Source: an uncultured Clostridia bacterium (GTDB taxonomy: Bacteria; Bacillota; Clostridia; Lachnospirales; Anaerotignaceae). Taken from it: DNA of 64,000 nucleotides. The translations under genes and the position numbers were made by a program. Positions 41,769 through 50,572 of this stretch are shown one piece after another (position 1 is the stretch's first letter; the number at the start of each line of letters is the position of its first letter). The notes under the pieces were generated by a model that saw only the letters and a program-made list of their open reading frames with translations, searched no databases and was not told where the DNA came from. The stretch covers positions 1 to 64,000 of the forward strand of contig CALCGT010000058.1 of assembly GCA_937901125.1 (NCBI GenBank), in the 5' to 3' direction.

Positions 41769-41971
41769 AGTATCAAAACTCCTTTTGTCTGCGGCTTTTT
41801 CACCGCAAGCCTAATCAATTTATTGTAACAGAAAAAGAAGAATTTTGAAACCGAAAAGCAGAAAAAATCCTGCTTTTGCGGAAAAAGCAACAAAAACAAA
41901 TGGAAAAAGTGAAAATTTCTCGATACAATGACAAAAATTCATGGGTCGAGGACATTTTTGTTTCTTTGTAC

Positions 41972-42000
41972 TTGCCAAGGAAAGATTTTTATGATATAGT
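41972..42000 (+). promoter_or_regulatory. Promoter of the pheB-thrB-lysC operon
   Basis: TTGCCA (41972-41977), 17-nt spacer, TATAGT (41995-42000), about 50 nt before the GTG start codon. Confidence 0.68.
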
Positions 42001-42051
42001 CCTTTTGTCAAAAACAAATGTTTTTAAAAGAGAAACAGGAGGAAAGATTTC

Positions 42052-42495
42052 GTGAAAGAAGATAAGAATTTTTATATCGTTGATAAAAGCGTACTGCCTG
42101 AGATTTTTTTGAAAGTCATGGATGTAAAAAATCTGCTGGAGAGCAAGAAGGAAAAAACTGTTCAGGATGCCGTAAATCGTGTAGGCATCAGCCGCAGTGC
42201 TTTTTATAAATATCGTGATGCAGTACATCCTCTTTACGAAAATACAAGAGGCAAGACTGTGACCATTTCCATGAATCTGGATCATACCAGAGGTCTGCTG
42301 TCTTCTGTCCTCAACGGCATTGCCATAGAAGGTGCAAATATCCTGACCATCAACCAGACCATTCCCATCAATGGGATCGCCAATGTGACCGTTACCATCG
42401 AAACCAATGAGATGCAGGGCGAACTGGGCAGATTGATGGCACGCATCGAAGGGCTGCAGGGCGTACAGTCCCTGAAGATTATCGCAAGAGAATAA
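42052..42495 (+). CDS. ACT-domain protein of the PheB / UPF0735 family
   Basis: 147 aa, GTG start with AGGAGG upstream. N-terminal helical part (FYIVDKSVLPEIFLKVMDVKNLLES, VNRVGISRSAFYKYRDAVHP) and a C-terminal ACT domain (VTISMNLDHTRGLLSSVLNGIA..., ANVTVTIETNEM) that probably binds an amino acid. It is usually beside hom/thrB in Firmicutes; here it leads into thrB and lysC, so a role in regulating aspartate-family amino acids is likely. Confidence 0.93.
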   Translation: MKEDKNFYIVDKSVLPEIFLKVMDVKNLLESKKEKTVQDAVNRVGISRSAFYKYRDAVHPLYENTRGKTVTISMNLDHTRGLLSSVLNGIAIEGANILTINQTIPINGIANVTVTIETNEMQGELGRLMARIEGLQGVQSLKIIARE

Positions 42496-42561
42496 TATGC
42501 ATAAAAGGCGGCTGCCAGCCCCTTGAAAATACTTTCATCATAAACTAGGAGGGAACAAAAC

Positions 42562-43464
42562 ATGATTCATATTCAGATACCGGCGACATCAGCAAATATG
42601 GGTCCCGGCTTTGACAGCATCGGCATCGCAGTTCAGTTATACAACCACATTTGGGTGGAAGAGCAGACGACCGGCTTGACCATTGAAGTGAAGCAGAAAC
42701 AGGCGATTCCGGTTCCCACCGATGAAACCAATCTCATTTATCAGACCATGAAGTATTTCTATGATCAGAAAGGATTGAAAATGCCCGGCGTGCGTATCAT
42801 CCAGGAAGATCATATCCCCATGGTAAGAGGCTTGGGCAGCAGTGCAGCCTGTATCGTAGGCGGTCTTTTTGCAGCCAATGAGCTGGCAGGCAGACCCTGT
42901 GATAAGGATGAACTGGCGCAGATGGCGGCAAAGCTGGAAGGCCACCCCGATAATTCCAATCCTGCCATCTTCGGCAGCATGGTGGTCGGTGCTCTGGATG
43001 AAAAAGAGATGAAACATGTTCGTTTGGAGTTGCCTGAGGATTTGATTTTTGCTATAATGGTTCCTGATTTTCCTGTTTCCACGGAAAAGGCCAGAGGTGT
43101 TCTGCCGGATACCTATTCCCGGGCAGATGTAGTATTCAACGCATCCCGGGCGGCTCTTTTGGTGGCATCTATGCTAACGGGGAAATATGAGAATTTCCAT
43201 ATGGCTATGGAGGACAGAGTGCATCAGCCTTACCGCAGTGTACTGATCCCTGACATGAATGAAATTTTTGCTCACGCAAAGGAATTTGGAGCTGTTGCCA
43301 GCTATTTGAGCGGCGCAGGGTCTACCCTGATGGCAATGTTGACAAAGGATCGGGTGGAGGAATTCGAAAGAAAAATGTCTGAATATTTACACCATTTAGA
43401 GCATAACTGGGAATTAACTTTATTGCAGCCAGATATGGAAGGCGTAAAAATCGAACGGGAATGA
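42562..43464 (+). CDS. thrB: Homoserine kinase
   Basis: 300 aa, GHMP kinase. IQIPATSANMGPGFDSIGIAV at the start, the ATP loop VRGLGSSAACIVGGL, and the C-terminal GAVASYLSGAGSTLMAML motif. It phosphorylates homoserine in threonine synthesis. Between PheB and lysC; homoserine dehydrogenase (hom) and threonine synthase (thrC) are not adjacent. SD AGGAGGG. Confidence 0.96.
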   Translation: MIHIQIPATSANMGPGFDSIGIAVQLYNHIWVEEQTTGLTIEVKQKQAIPVPTDETNLIYQTMKYFYDQKGLKMPGVRIIQEDHIPMVRGLGSSAACIVGGLFAANELAGRPCDKDELAQMAAKLEGHPDNSNPAIFGSMVVGALDEKEMKHVRLELPEDLIFAIMVPDFPVSTEKARGVLPDTYSRADVVFNASRAALLVASMLTGKYENFHMAMEDRVHQPYRSVLIPDMNEIFAHAKEFGAVASYLSGAGSTLMAMLTKDRVEEFERKMSEYLHHLEHNWELTLLQPDMEGVKIERE

Positions 43465-43506
43465 AAATCCCGCCTGAATAAGAAAAAATAACAGGAGGAA
43501 AAAACG

Positions 43507-44748
43507 ATGTTGATTGTGCAGAAATACGGCGGTAGTTCCGTCGCAGATGCAGAAAGAGTGTTCAATGTTGCAAAGCGCATCATGCGAACAAGAATGGAAG
43601 GCAATGACGTAGTGGTTGTGTTGTCTGCACAGGGCAAAACAACAGACGGATTGATTGCGAAAGCGAAGGAGATCAACCCCAAACCCAGCCGCAGAGAAAT
43701 GGATATGCTTTTGTCCACAGGGGAACAGCAGTCTGTAGCCCTGATGGCGATGGCCATCAGTGCCATTGGCGGCAGAGCAGTTTCTTTGAATGCTTCCCAG
43801 GTGGGGATCGAAACAACGAATACATACAGCAATGCGCGTATCCGAACCATCAATACAGAACGTATTGAAAATGAACTGGATGAAGGCAGTATCGTTCTGG
43901 TAACGGGCTTCCAGGGCGTGAACCAGATCGGCGATACCACAACATTGGGTCGTGGTGGCTCCGACACCTCTGCGGTGGCATTGGCAGCAGCCCTCCATGC
44001 GGATGTTTGTGAGATTTATACAGATGTGGAAGGCGTTTACACAGCGGATCCCCGGGTGGTGCCTGATGCAGCCAAACTGGATGAAATCAGCTACGATGAA
44101 ATGCTGGAGCTGGCATCTTTGGGTGCAAAGGTGTTGCACAGCCGTTCTGTAGAAGTAGCGAAAAAATACAATGTGAAACTGGTTGTACGTTCCAGTATGT
44201 CTGAAGCGGAAGGTACAGAAGTTAAGGAGGACGTAAAGATGGAAAGAATGCTGGTTAGCGGCGTTGCAGCGGATAAAAAAGTTTCCCGTATCTCTATTAT
44301 GGGTATCAATGACGAACCTGGTAAAGCCTTTGAAGTTTTCTCTCTGATGGCAAAAGAAAAAGTAAGCGTAGATATCATCCTGCAGTCTACAGGTCAGGAT
44401 GGCAAACAGAATATTTCCTTCACCATCGGCGAAGATGACTTGGATATCGCCCTGAAGGCTCTGGAAAAGAATAAAGAACGCCTGACTGCGAAAGAAATCC
44501 TTCACGATGAAAATACAGCGAAGCTGTCCATCGTTGGCGCAGGTATGGCTACAAACCCCGGTGTTGCTGCAATGTTCTTTGAAGCAATGTATGATGCCGG
44601 CGTAAATATCCAGATGATCTCCACTTCCGAAATCAAGATTACAGTCCTGATCGCAAAGGACGATGTGGATGCAGCTATGGTAGCCGTACACGACAAATTC
44701 AAAATGGCTTCCGTGAATATGAGAAAGAACGGTATCGGAGAAGAATAA
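43507..44748 (+). CDS. lysC: Aspartate kinase
   Basis: 413 aa. First step of lysine, threonine and methionine synthesis. The kinase domain starts with VQKYGGSSVADAERV; GGSDTSAVALAAALHADVCEIYTDVEGVYTADPR is the aspartate-binding region. Two C-terminal ACT domains (about 260-330 and 340-410) mediate feedback inhibition. A strong ribosome binding site AAGGAGG lies inside the gene before an in-frame ATG (44239) that would give a separate β subunit of 169 aa. Confidence 0.97.
   Translation: MLIVQKYGGSSVADAERVFNVAKRIMRTRMEGNDVVVVLSAQGKTTDGLIAKAKEINPKPSRREMDMLLSTGEQQSVALMAMAISAIGGRAVSLNASQVGIETTNTYSNARIRTINTERIENELDEGSIVLVTGFQGVNQIGDTTTLGRGGSDTSAVALAAALHADVCEIYTDVEGVYTADPRVVPDAAKLDEISYDEMLELASLGAKVLHSRSVEVAKKYNVKLVVRSSMSEAEGTEVKEDVKMERMLVSGVAADKKVSRISIMGINDEPGKAFEVFSLMAKEKVSVDIILQSTGQDGKQNISFTIGEDDLDIALKALEKNKERLTAKEILHDENTAKLSIVGAGMATNPGVAAMFFEAMYDAGVNIQMISTSEIKITVLIAKDDVDAAMVAVHDKFKMASVNMRKNGIGEE
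44224..44241 (+). promoter_or_regulatory. Internal ribosome binding site for a LysC β subunit
   Basis: AAGGAGG (44224-44230), 8 nt, ATG (44239-44241), in frame with lysC at residue 245 (MERMLVSGVAADKK). B. subtilis makes an α2β2 aspartokinase by the same kind of internal start; the spacing and strength here suggest the same. Confidence 0.72.
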
Positions 44749-44773
44749 AAATCAGAAAGACACTATCGAATGT

Positions 44774-44829
44774 AGTGGCGGCTTAAGAAAACATAATTTG
44801 TGGATTTCATTGATTTCTTAAGCTGCACT
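44774..44829 (+). repeat. Imperfect inverted repeat after lysC
   Basis: AGTG-GCGGCTTAAGAAA (44774-44790) pairs with TTTCTTAAGCTGCACT (44814-44829). No T run follows, so it is not a plain terminator; the true terminator is at 44871-44914. Confidence 0.5.
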
Positions 44830-44870
44830 GCGAGGATGTCCCGAAATAAGAAAATATTTTATAAAAATGA

Positions 44871-44914
44871 AAAACCGAAAAAAATCTTGGTTTTAAAGAT
44901 TTCCTTCGGTTTTT
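44871..44914. terminator. Bidirectional terminator, lysC / DUF2812 gene
   Basis: AAAACCGAA and TTCGGTTTT outer stem, AAATCTT/AAGATTT inner stem, T run after and A run before. Confidence 0.85.
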
Positions 44915-44956
44915 TGTTTTCTGATTGGGACTATTCTAAGGATAGTGTCTTTTTTG

Positions 44957-46195
44957 CTATCTTCTATATTCTTGTTGTAAAACCTTTTCGTACAGGTCAT
45001 AATGCTCTGTCAAATCCACATCGCCGTAATAATAGGTCAGCTCTAATATCTTTTGCCCGGAAACCAGATACAGCTCTGTGGCATCTCCTTTTTCTGTCAG
45101 GACGGCATAGTCGAAGGGGGTATCCGCCAGGGTGGTGTATGTCCATCCTCTGCCGTCGGAACGCCAGTACTGTAAATCTTCTTCCAAATATTCTATAGGA
45201 GAAACGAAGGAGGACAGCTCTTTATAGTCAATCCAGAGGACAGACTCATAGGGTTCTCCGCTGGCATCCAGCTTTCCGTCGATGCGTCCCGCCTGATTGA
45301 AGGAGATATCCATGGGTGCGCCGATGGTAGGCTCCGAATAGGCTCGGTCGGATTCCCGTTCCCACCATTCCTCTTTTGGACCATCGTCCCTTTGGAAGTA
45401 GGTATCCACAGAATAGAAATCGGGGTCGTTTTCCAGTTCCGCCAAAGATACCATGGGCAGCGGATGCTTCAGCTCCTCAATAGGCTGATCGGAAAAGGTG
45501 AAGGCCCAAGGCAGCAGGGGAAAGAAAAAGGATGCAAAAAGGCAGATGCAGCCCATATAATGCAGCCTGTGTTTCCACCGTAGGCGGCTATCCATCCAAT
45601 CACCGTCTTGAGGGTGGGGATTACCTTCTGCCAGAGATTTTTGTAAGCGCTGCATCCCTACCAGCCGCTGGCTTGGAAACAGGGAAAACAAGATTATTGG
45701 AAGGCTATCAAAAGGCAGTTCCATATCACGCACCCAATCATAGGCGGTTTTATGGCGGAGGGATAGGATTTCCCCAATGACAAAGGCGGCAATCAGTACC
45801 CCATAAAAACAACAGAGAAAGCGTGGGCTGTTCCAGAAACGCTCTTTCTTTGCATAGGTCTGATAGCACTTGCTTTCCTCCGTCGGGTCATCAAAATAAT
45901 CCGCTGTACCTTCTTCGGCAGAGTAAATAAAAAAATATTTCCCCAGTTCCGTAACAAATTCCCAGCCTTTTTCCTTGTGGGAGTCCTTTTCCTTGTCAGC
46001 AGGTCTGTCGGGCAGCCCGTCCAACTTTGCCTCCATGCGGTAGATCATCCGTTTTTCTTCTTTTTCCTCAAAGGTGGCAAAAAAGGTATTTGCAGCATAA
46101 AGATGCAGCCCTTCTGCGGAAAGGTCGGAAAACCAGCTTTCCAGTGCATCGATCTCATAAGGTTCTACGGGTATCAGTTTTCGTACATACTTCAT
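44957..46195 (-). CDS. DUF2812 membrane protein
   Basis: 412 aa. The first 100 residues (KYVRKLIPVEPYEIDALESWFSDLSAEGLHL) are the DUF2812 domain, which has a W-F-S...A-x-G-x-x-L core. Two to four membrane helices follow (about 135-165, 215-235), then a 170-residue extracellular or cytoplasmic tail rich in Y, D and E. DUF2812 proteins usually sit beside a PadR-type regulator; none is adjacent here. Function unknown. Confidence 0.82.
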   Translation of the reverse strand: MKYVRKLIPVEPYEIDALESWFSDLSAEGLHLYAANTFFATFEEKEEKRMIYRMEAKLDGLPDRPADKEKDSHKEKGWEFVTELGKYFFIYSAEEGTADYFDDPTEESKCYQTYAKKERFWNSPRFLCCFYGVLIAAFVIGEILSLRHKTAYDWVRDMELPFDSLPIILFSLFPSQRLVGMQRLQKSLAEGNPHPQDGDWMDSRLRWKHRLHYMGCICLFASFFFPLLPWAFTFSDQPIEELKHPLPMVSLAELENDPDFYSVDTYFQRDDGPKEEWWERESDRAYSEPTIGAPMDISFNQAGRIDGKLDASGEPYESVLWIDYKELSSFVSPIEYLEEDLQYWRSDGRGWTYTTLADTPFDYAVLTEKGDATELYLVSGQKILELTYYYGDVDLTEHYDLYEKVLQQEYRR

Positions 46196-46320
46196 AGGAT
46201 CTCCCCCTTATCCTGTATCATGCTTTTTTTCAGTATAGCAAGGGGGAAAAGAGCGTGTCAACGGATGGGGGTATTTGTAAGAAAGTCTTAAGGACTTTCT
46301 CTGGGATTTTCGCAAAGAAA

Positions 46321-46346
46321 AAGAACACCGATGGATCGATGTTCTT
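46321..46346 (-). terminator. Terminator of the Fur-family gene
   Basis: On the minus strand AAGAACATCGAT-CC-ATCGGTGTTCTT followed by TTTCTTT. Confidence 0.82.
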
Positions 46347-46355
46347 TCGGTTTGC

Positions 46356-46769
46356 TTATTTTCTGTGGCATTCCCCGCAGGTACCATAGAGGATCAACTG
46401 TTCACATTCAATGTCGAAATCCAGATCCGGTACCAGTTTTTTTGTAACTTCTGTCAGTGCTTCTATACGGAGGTCATCCACTCGACCGCATACCTTACAA
46501 ACGGTGTGTGGATGACACTGTACCACAGCGTCATAACGGGAACTGGGTTCACCAACGTTCAATTCCTGCACCAGTCCCAGCTGCTTGAAAAAATCCAGTG
46601 TTTTATACACGGTAGCAAGGCTCATGGTAGGGTTGGTGGGTTCCAGTGTTTTGTAGATCATTTCCGCATTAGGATGCTCGTGGCTGTTGCAGAGCATATT
46701 ATAGACGGCAATGCGCTGTGGGGTGACTTTCAATCCTTTTTCCCTTAGGGTCTGAGCAATTTCCTTCAT
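46356..46769 (-). CDS. Fur/PerR-family repressor
   Basis: 137 aa. Winged helix (LREKGLKVTPQRIAVYNML, TVYKTLDFFKQLGLVQEL) and dimerisation domain with metal ligands: H-x-N (EHPNAEMIY), CHPHTVCKVCGRVDDLRI and CGECH give the structural zinc CxxC pairs. The layout is closer to PerR than to Fur, but the sensing residues cannot be distinguished with certainty. It is probably autoregulated through the palindrome in its promoter. Confidence 0.93.
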   Translation of the reverse strand: MKEIAQTLREKGLKVTPQRIAVYNMLCNSHEHPNAEMIYKTLEPTNPTMSLATVYKTLDFFKQLGLVQELNVGEPSSRYDAVVQCHPHTVCKVCGRVDDLRIEALTEVTKKLVPDLDFDIECEQLILYGTCGECHRK

Positions 46770-46790
46770 TTGTTACACCCCTTTCCAACG

Positions 46791-46837
46791 AATAACTATT
46801 GTTATTTAATAATAATATAGATTCTTATTTGCGTCAA
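46791..46837 (-). promoter_or_regulatory. Promoter and operator of the Fur-family gene
   Basis: On the minus strand TTGACG (46837-46832), 17 nt, TATTAT (46814-46809). AATAAC-TATT-GTTATT (46791-46806), a palindrome of the Fur/PerR-box type, lies just downstream of the -10, where a repressor would block transcription. Confidence 0.68.
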
Positions 46838-46999
46838 TGGGAAATTATACTAGAACATAAGGAATTTCAAAATTTCGCCAAAAAACGGTCAAAAATGTAA
46901 GGCCGTTTTTTCCGGCAGGTTTTTGCCGTATAGTTGTTTTTTGGAAATGCCTGTGCTACAATATCTTTCAGAAATTCTCCAGAGAAAGGAAGGATAACG

Positions 47000-47488
47000 A
47001 TGCATATCGTTTTGCTGGAACCGGAGATCCCCCAGAATGCAGGGAATATCGCCCGTACCTGTGCGGTGACCAATTCTGTGCTGCATTTGATTAAGCCATT
47101 GGGGTTTTCCGTAGAGGATAAATATTTGAAGCGGGCGGGGCTGGATTATTGGAAGCTGCTGGATATTCGCTATTATGAAAATTTTCAGGATTTTTGTGAG
47201 AAAAACCCCGATGCAAAAATCTGGATGGCGTCTACGAAGGCTCGTCATGTCTATTCCGATGCGACCTATGGGGAAAATGATTATATCATGTTTGGTAAAG
47301 AAAGTGCCGGCATCCCCGAAGAGATTTTGATGGACAAAGAAGCCAATACCATTCGCATCCCCATGCTGGAAGCGGCACGGAGCCTGAACCTTTCCAATTC
47401 TGTTGCCATCATCATTTACGAGGCCATGCGGCAGCAGGGCTTCCCCGGCATGCTGATGGAAGGGCAGCTGCACCATCACAAGTGGTGA
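47000..47488 (+). CDS. trmL: tRNA (cytidine/uridine-34-2'-O)-methyltransferase TrmL
   Basis: 162 aa from ATG 47000 (AAAGGAAGG). SPOUT knot methylase: MHIVLLEPEIPQNAGNIARTC, GKESAGIPEEIL and RIPMLEAARSLNLSNSVAIIIYEA carry the three SAM-knot motifs. Methylates the wobble ribose of tRNA-Leu species. Alone in its unit; a hairpin-repeat region follows. Confidence 0.95.
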   Translation: MHIVLLEPEIPQNAGNIARTCAVTNSVLHLIKPLGFSVEDKYLKRAGLDYWKLLDIRYYENFQDFCEKNPDAKIWMASTKARHVYSDATYGENDYIMFGKESAGIPEEILMDKEANTIRIPMLEAARSLNLSNSVAIIIYEAMRQQGFPGMLMEGQLHHHKW

Positions 47489-47493
47489 TTTTC

Positions 47494-47577
47494 TGGGGAC
47501 GCTGTCCTGAACCCTGCGAGGGGAATTATTCCCCTCGAACCCAAGTTGCAAAATGTAACGCATTTTGCGAAAGAAAA
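47494..47577. repeat. Intergenic hairpin-array repeat, second copy
   Basis: Modules GGGGACGCTGTCC, CGAGGGGAA-TTA-TTCCCCTCG and GCAAAATG-TAAC-GCATTTTGC follow each other, with the same order and spacing style as the array at 5893-6087 (compare AGGGGAATTATTCCCCT with AGGGGAATGATTCCCCT). No gene. Marks a dispersed repeat family in this genome. Confidence 0.7.
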
Positions 47578-47589
47578 GCATAATAAGAA

Positions 47590-47626
47590 AAAGGCTAGAA
47601 CCGATTGGTTTTAGCCTTTCTTTTTT
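47590..47626. terminator. Bidirectional terminator, trmL / sensor kinase
   Basis: AAAGGCTA (47590-47597) and TAGCCTTT (47612-47619) enclosing GAACC-GATT-GGTTT, with T run to TTTTTT. Confidence 0.86.
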
Positions 47627-47629
47627 AGA

Positions 47630-49639
47630 TTATTCCGTTGCTTCTTCGGTCACATCGTCAAGGGGTTCTTCCTCAGATGGTTCCTCCGCAGGGGGAGGAG
47701 GGGGAGCAGGGGGTTCCGCTGCCGGGAATTTTACATAAGCCTTGAACAGATCGCCTTCGATCTCCAGAGAGAATTTCCCTTTTTGCAAGCCTACCAGGGA
47801 TTGGGCAATATTCAGCCCCAAGCCGCTGCCTTCCGTATGACGGGAACTATCGCCGCGGACAAAGCGTTCCATCAGCTCTTCCACGGGAATATTCAGGGCA
47901 TCTTTGGAAATATTTTTCATGGAAACCGTCACAAGGTCTGCGTCTTTCTTGATATCGATATAGAGCCGTGTATTTACCTGGGAATATTTGCAGGCGTTGC
48001 TCAAGAGATTGCTCAGCACCCGCCAGGTCAGGTTGCCGTCTACCATGGCAAATGTGGGGGATTCTAAGCCATTGAGTACGACTTCCAAATGGGCTTTTTC
48101 CAGCCGTTCTTCATATTCCGCCACAGCCTGGGCCACCAATTCACCCATATCTGTAGGGGCCAGATTCACTTTCAGGTTGCCGGTAGATGCTTTGGATGCT
48201 TCTACCAAGTCTTCCGTCAGCTTTTTGAGTCGTCTGGACTGTCGATCCAGAACCTCGACATATTCCGCCGCCTGTCCTTCCAGACCTTCCTTTTTCAGCA
48301 GGTCAACATAGTTGATGATAGAGGTCAGAGGGGTCTTGATATCGTGGGAAACGTTGGTGATGAGTTCTGTTTTCAAATGTTCACTCTTCATCTTCTGCTC
48401 CAAGGCAATAGAGAAGCCCTTGGAAATGCTGTTCAGGTTTTCTCCGTGCTTGCGGAACATGGAAAACATCCCCTTGGTGTCAATCTTATGGTTCAATTTT
48501 CCCTTTGCCAGAGCCTCGCCGCCTTTCTGCAGTTTCTGGGCTTGGGATGCCATCAGGCAGAATACGAACATCAGCGCCAGATTCAGCAGCACAGCACCAA
48601 ATCCGCCGCCCACATAGACGGAAGAGATCACCAGCCATGCCACAGCCACCTTCCACATGGCAGGAAGGGCTTTGATGGCATCCAGCCCTGTGCTAAAGAC
48701 TGCCGCAAAAAGCTTCCAGCCCCAATATAGTACTTTATAAGTAATGGTATGCTGATAAAAATACTTGCCCAGCTTCAGGCGGGTGGCGCAGGTCATAAGG
48801 GTCGCCAGCAGCAGTATGCCGAGGAAAAAGATATATGCCAGCCCGAACAGGATATCATACACACTGAAGATCATATTTCTGTTGTATCCCATGGAAAGTA
48901 TGAGCATAAAAGAGAAAGAAATGATGCCCAAGTACAGATCCAGCGGGATCTTATCTTGCAGGTTGAGGACGATTTCGTCAGTCCCATTCTGATGCCCGGC
49001 GGCACAGAACAGATAGATCAGCGCCGCTGCCAGAATAAGGATGCTGCCCGCCAAAATGAGGATGAGCCAGTTATGCATATCGTAGGTCAGCGCGTACAGC
49101 CGATAGCTGATCCAGTAATGATCGGAAACGGTCAGGGGCTCAGCCACATAGCAGCGAATGGTCGCCAGAACCGGCTCGCTGTAGGCAACGGCTTCGGTGG
49201 TTGCCTCTGCATCAAAGGGAATGGATGCGCTGTTGTCATTCTCCTGTATCAAAATACCGTTGCCATAGTCATAGTACAGGGAAAAACGATATTCTCCCAC
49301 ATAGTTTACCACTTCGCTCTTATCAAAATTGGTGAAGAGCGGTTTATTTTCCGGGGAAAACAGCTCAAAACGGAAATTTGTTCTGTCTGCCCCAAATTGT
49401 TCTGCGACCTCCTCCAGTTCTATGTTGGAATTGAGGCAAGCCATTATCTGTTCCGCATAGGAATAGGTCGTGCTTTGGCAATAGGGGGTTTCTGCATAGG
49501 AAAGGGGCTGATTGCCGTAAAAGCCGCTTTCCCCCGAAATGATAACCCCCAGCCCGCTGGCAAGGGTCACAAAGCCCATGATGATGACCAGAAAACAGGC
49601 AAATACCTTCATTCCCAAGTTATGGGAGAGTTTTGTCAT
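47630..49639 (-). CDS. Sensor histidine kinase with multi-helix membrane part and Pro-rich tail
   Basis: 669 aa. One N-terminal helix, an extracellular domain of about 150 residues, then five or six membrane helices (about 195-370). HAMP-like stretch, HisKA with TELITNVSHDIKTPLTSIINY (phospho-acceptor H), N-box WRVLSNLLSNACKYSQ and G-box GSGLGLNIAQSLVG. The C-terminus is an unusual 35-residue Pro/Glu tail (PPAPPPPPAEEPSEEEP). Overlaps the response regulator gene by 4 nt. Signal unknown. Confidence 0.93.
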   Translation of the reverse strand: MTKLSHNLGMKVFACFLVIIMGFVTLASGLGVIISGESGFYGNQPLSYAETPYCQSTTYSYAEQIMACLNSNIELEEVAEQFGADRTNFRFELFSPENKPLFTNFDKSEVVNYVGEYRFSLYYDYGNGILIQENDNSASIPFDAEATTEAVAYSEPVLATIRCYVAEPLTVSDHYWISYRLYALTYDMHNWLILILAGSILILAAALIYLFCAAGHQNGTDEIVLNLQDKIPLDLYLGIISFSFMLILSMGYNRNMIFSVYDILFGLAYIFFLGILLLATLMTCATRLKLGKYFYQHTITYKVLYWGWKLFAAVFSTGLDAIKALPAMWKVAVAWLVISSVYVGGGFGAVLLNLALMFVFCLMASQAQKLQKGGEALAKGKLNHKIDTKGMFSMFRKHGENLNSISKGFSIALEQKMKSEHLKTELITNVSHDIKTPLTSIINYVDLLKKEGLEGQAAEYVEVLDRQSRRLKKLTEDLVEASKASTGNLKVNLAPTDMGELVAQAVAEYEERLEKAHLEVVLNGLESPTFAMVDGNLTWRVLSNLLSNACKYSQVNTRLYIDIKKDADLVTVSMKNISKDALNIPVEELMERFVRGDSSRHTEGSGLGLNIAQSLVGLQKGKFSLEIEGDLFKAYVKFPAAEPPAPPPPPAEEPSEEEPLDDVTEEATE

Positions 49640-50334
49640 TCCTTCGCCTCCTTCTCGATCTTGTACCCCAGACCCCAGACTACTTTCAGATAGCGGGGTT
49701 CAGAAGGGTTGATCTCAATTTTTTCTCGCAGATGACGGATATGGACTGCTACAACGCTGCCGGAGCCATAGGCATCTTCGTTCCAGATTTTTTCGTAGAT
49801 CTGGGTGGAAGAAAACACCCTGCCGGGGTTTTCCATCAGCAGTTTCAGTATGTTGTATTCGCTGGGGGTCAGGTTTACCACTTCCCCGTCTACTGTCACG
49901 ATCTTCGCATCATCATCCAGATCGATGCTGCCGATGACAAGGTGGGAGGCTTTCTTCGCCATGCCGCCCAGGGAGGTATAGCGGCGCAGCTGAGAACGTA
50001 CCCGTGCCAATACTTCGATGGGGTTGAAAGGTTTGGTGATATAATCATCCGCCCCGATATTCAGCCCCAGAATCTTGTCGCTGTCCTCACTTTTTGCTGT
50101 CAGCAGGATGATGGGGATATTGGAGGTTTCCCGCAGCTTCGCTGTGGCAGAGATGCCATCCATCTGGGGCATCATGATATCCATTAAGATCAGGTGGATA
50201 TCATTTTTTGCCACCACGTCCAGAGCCTCTTGTCCGGTGTATGCGGTGAAGATTTTGTAATTTTCTGTGGATAAATAGATGGACAATGCGGATACGATAT
50301 CCTTTTCGTCATCGCAGATCAAAATGTTATACAT
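49636..50334 (-). CDS. OmpR-family response regulator
   Basis: 232 aa. Receiver domain with acidic pair (CDDEKD), phospho-acceptor D52 (LILMDIMMPQMDG), T and K (DDYITKPFNP); C-terminal winged helix (LTPSEYNILKLLMENPGRVFSS, VVAVHIRHLREKIE, VWGLGYKIE). Partner of the kinase whose gene overlaps its stop codon. In the 240 bp upstream are three TTTAAGA repeats (50381, 50404 and 50519) that may be binding sites. Confidence 0.96.
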   Translation of the reverse strand: MYNILICDDEKDIVSALSIYLSTENYKIFTAYTGQEALDVVAKNDIHLILMDIMMPQMDGISATAKLRETSNIPIILLTAKSEDSDKILGLNIGADDYITKPFNPIEVLARVRSQLRRYTSLGGMAKKASHLVIGSIDLDDDAKIVTVDGEVVNLTPSEYNILKLLMENPGRVFSSTQIYEKIWNEDAYGSGSVVAVHIRHLREKIEINPSEPRYLKVVWGLGYKIEKEAKE

Positions 50335-50536
50335 GGTGTTGCACCTCCGTCATGCTGTGATTTTATTGTACCTGACCGGTTTTAAGAAACGAGCAGGGAA
50401 ATGTTTAAGATTGCTTTAATTTGTAGGAAATATCGGAAATATTCGTCGGTTTGTAAATAGTGTACCATATCCGAAAGAAAATGTGTGAAAAACAGAAAAA
50501 ATCGTTTCTTACAGATTTTTTAAGAGGAGAAAAACA

Positions 50537-50568
50537 AAAAAGCCGAACTTTAATGAGTTCAGCTTTTT
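50537..50568. terminator. Terminator of nrdG (bidirectional shape)
   Basis: AAAAAGCCGAACT and AGTTCAGCTTTTT stem with a 6-nt loop; on the minus strand T run follows. Confidence 0.86.
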
Positions 50569-50572
50569 ATGT

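Noticed and set aside
48749..49693. Long plus-strand frame opposite the histidine kinase
   Set aside because: It mirrors the kinase membrane helices in antisense and shows no domain or start signal.
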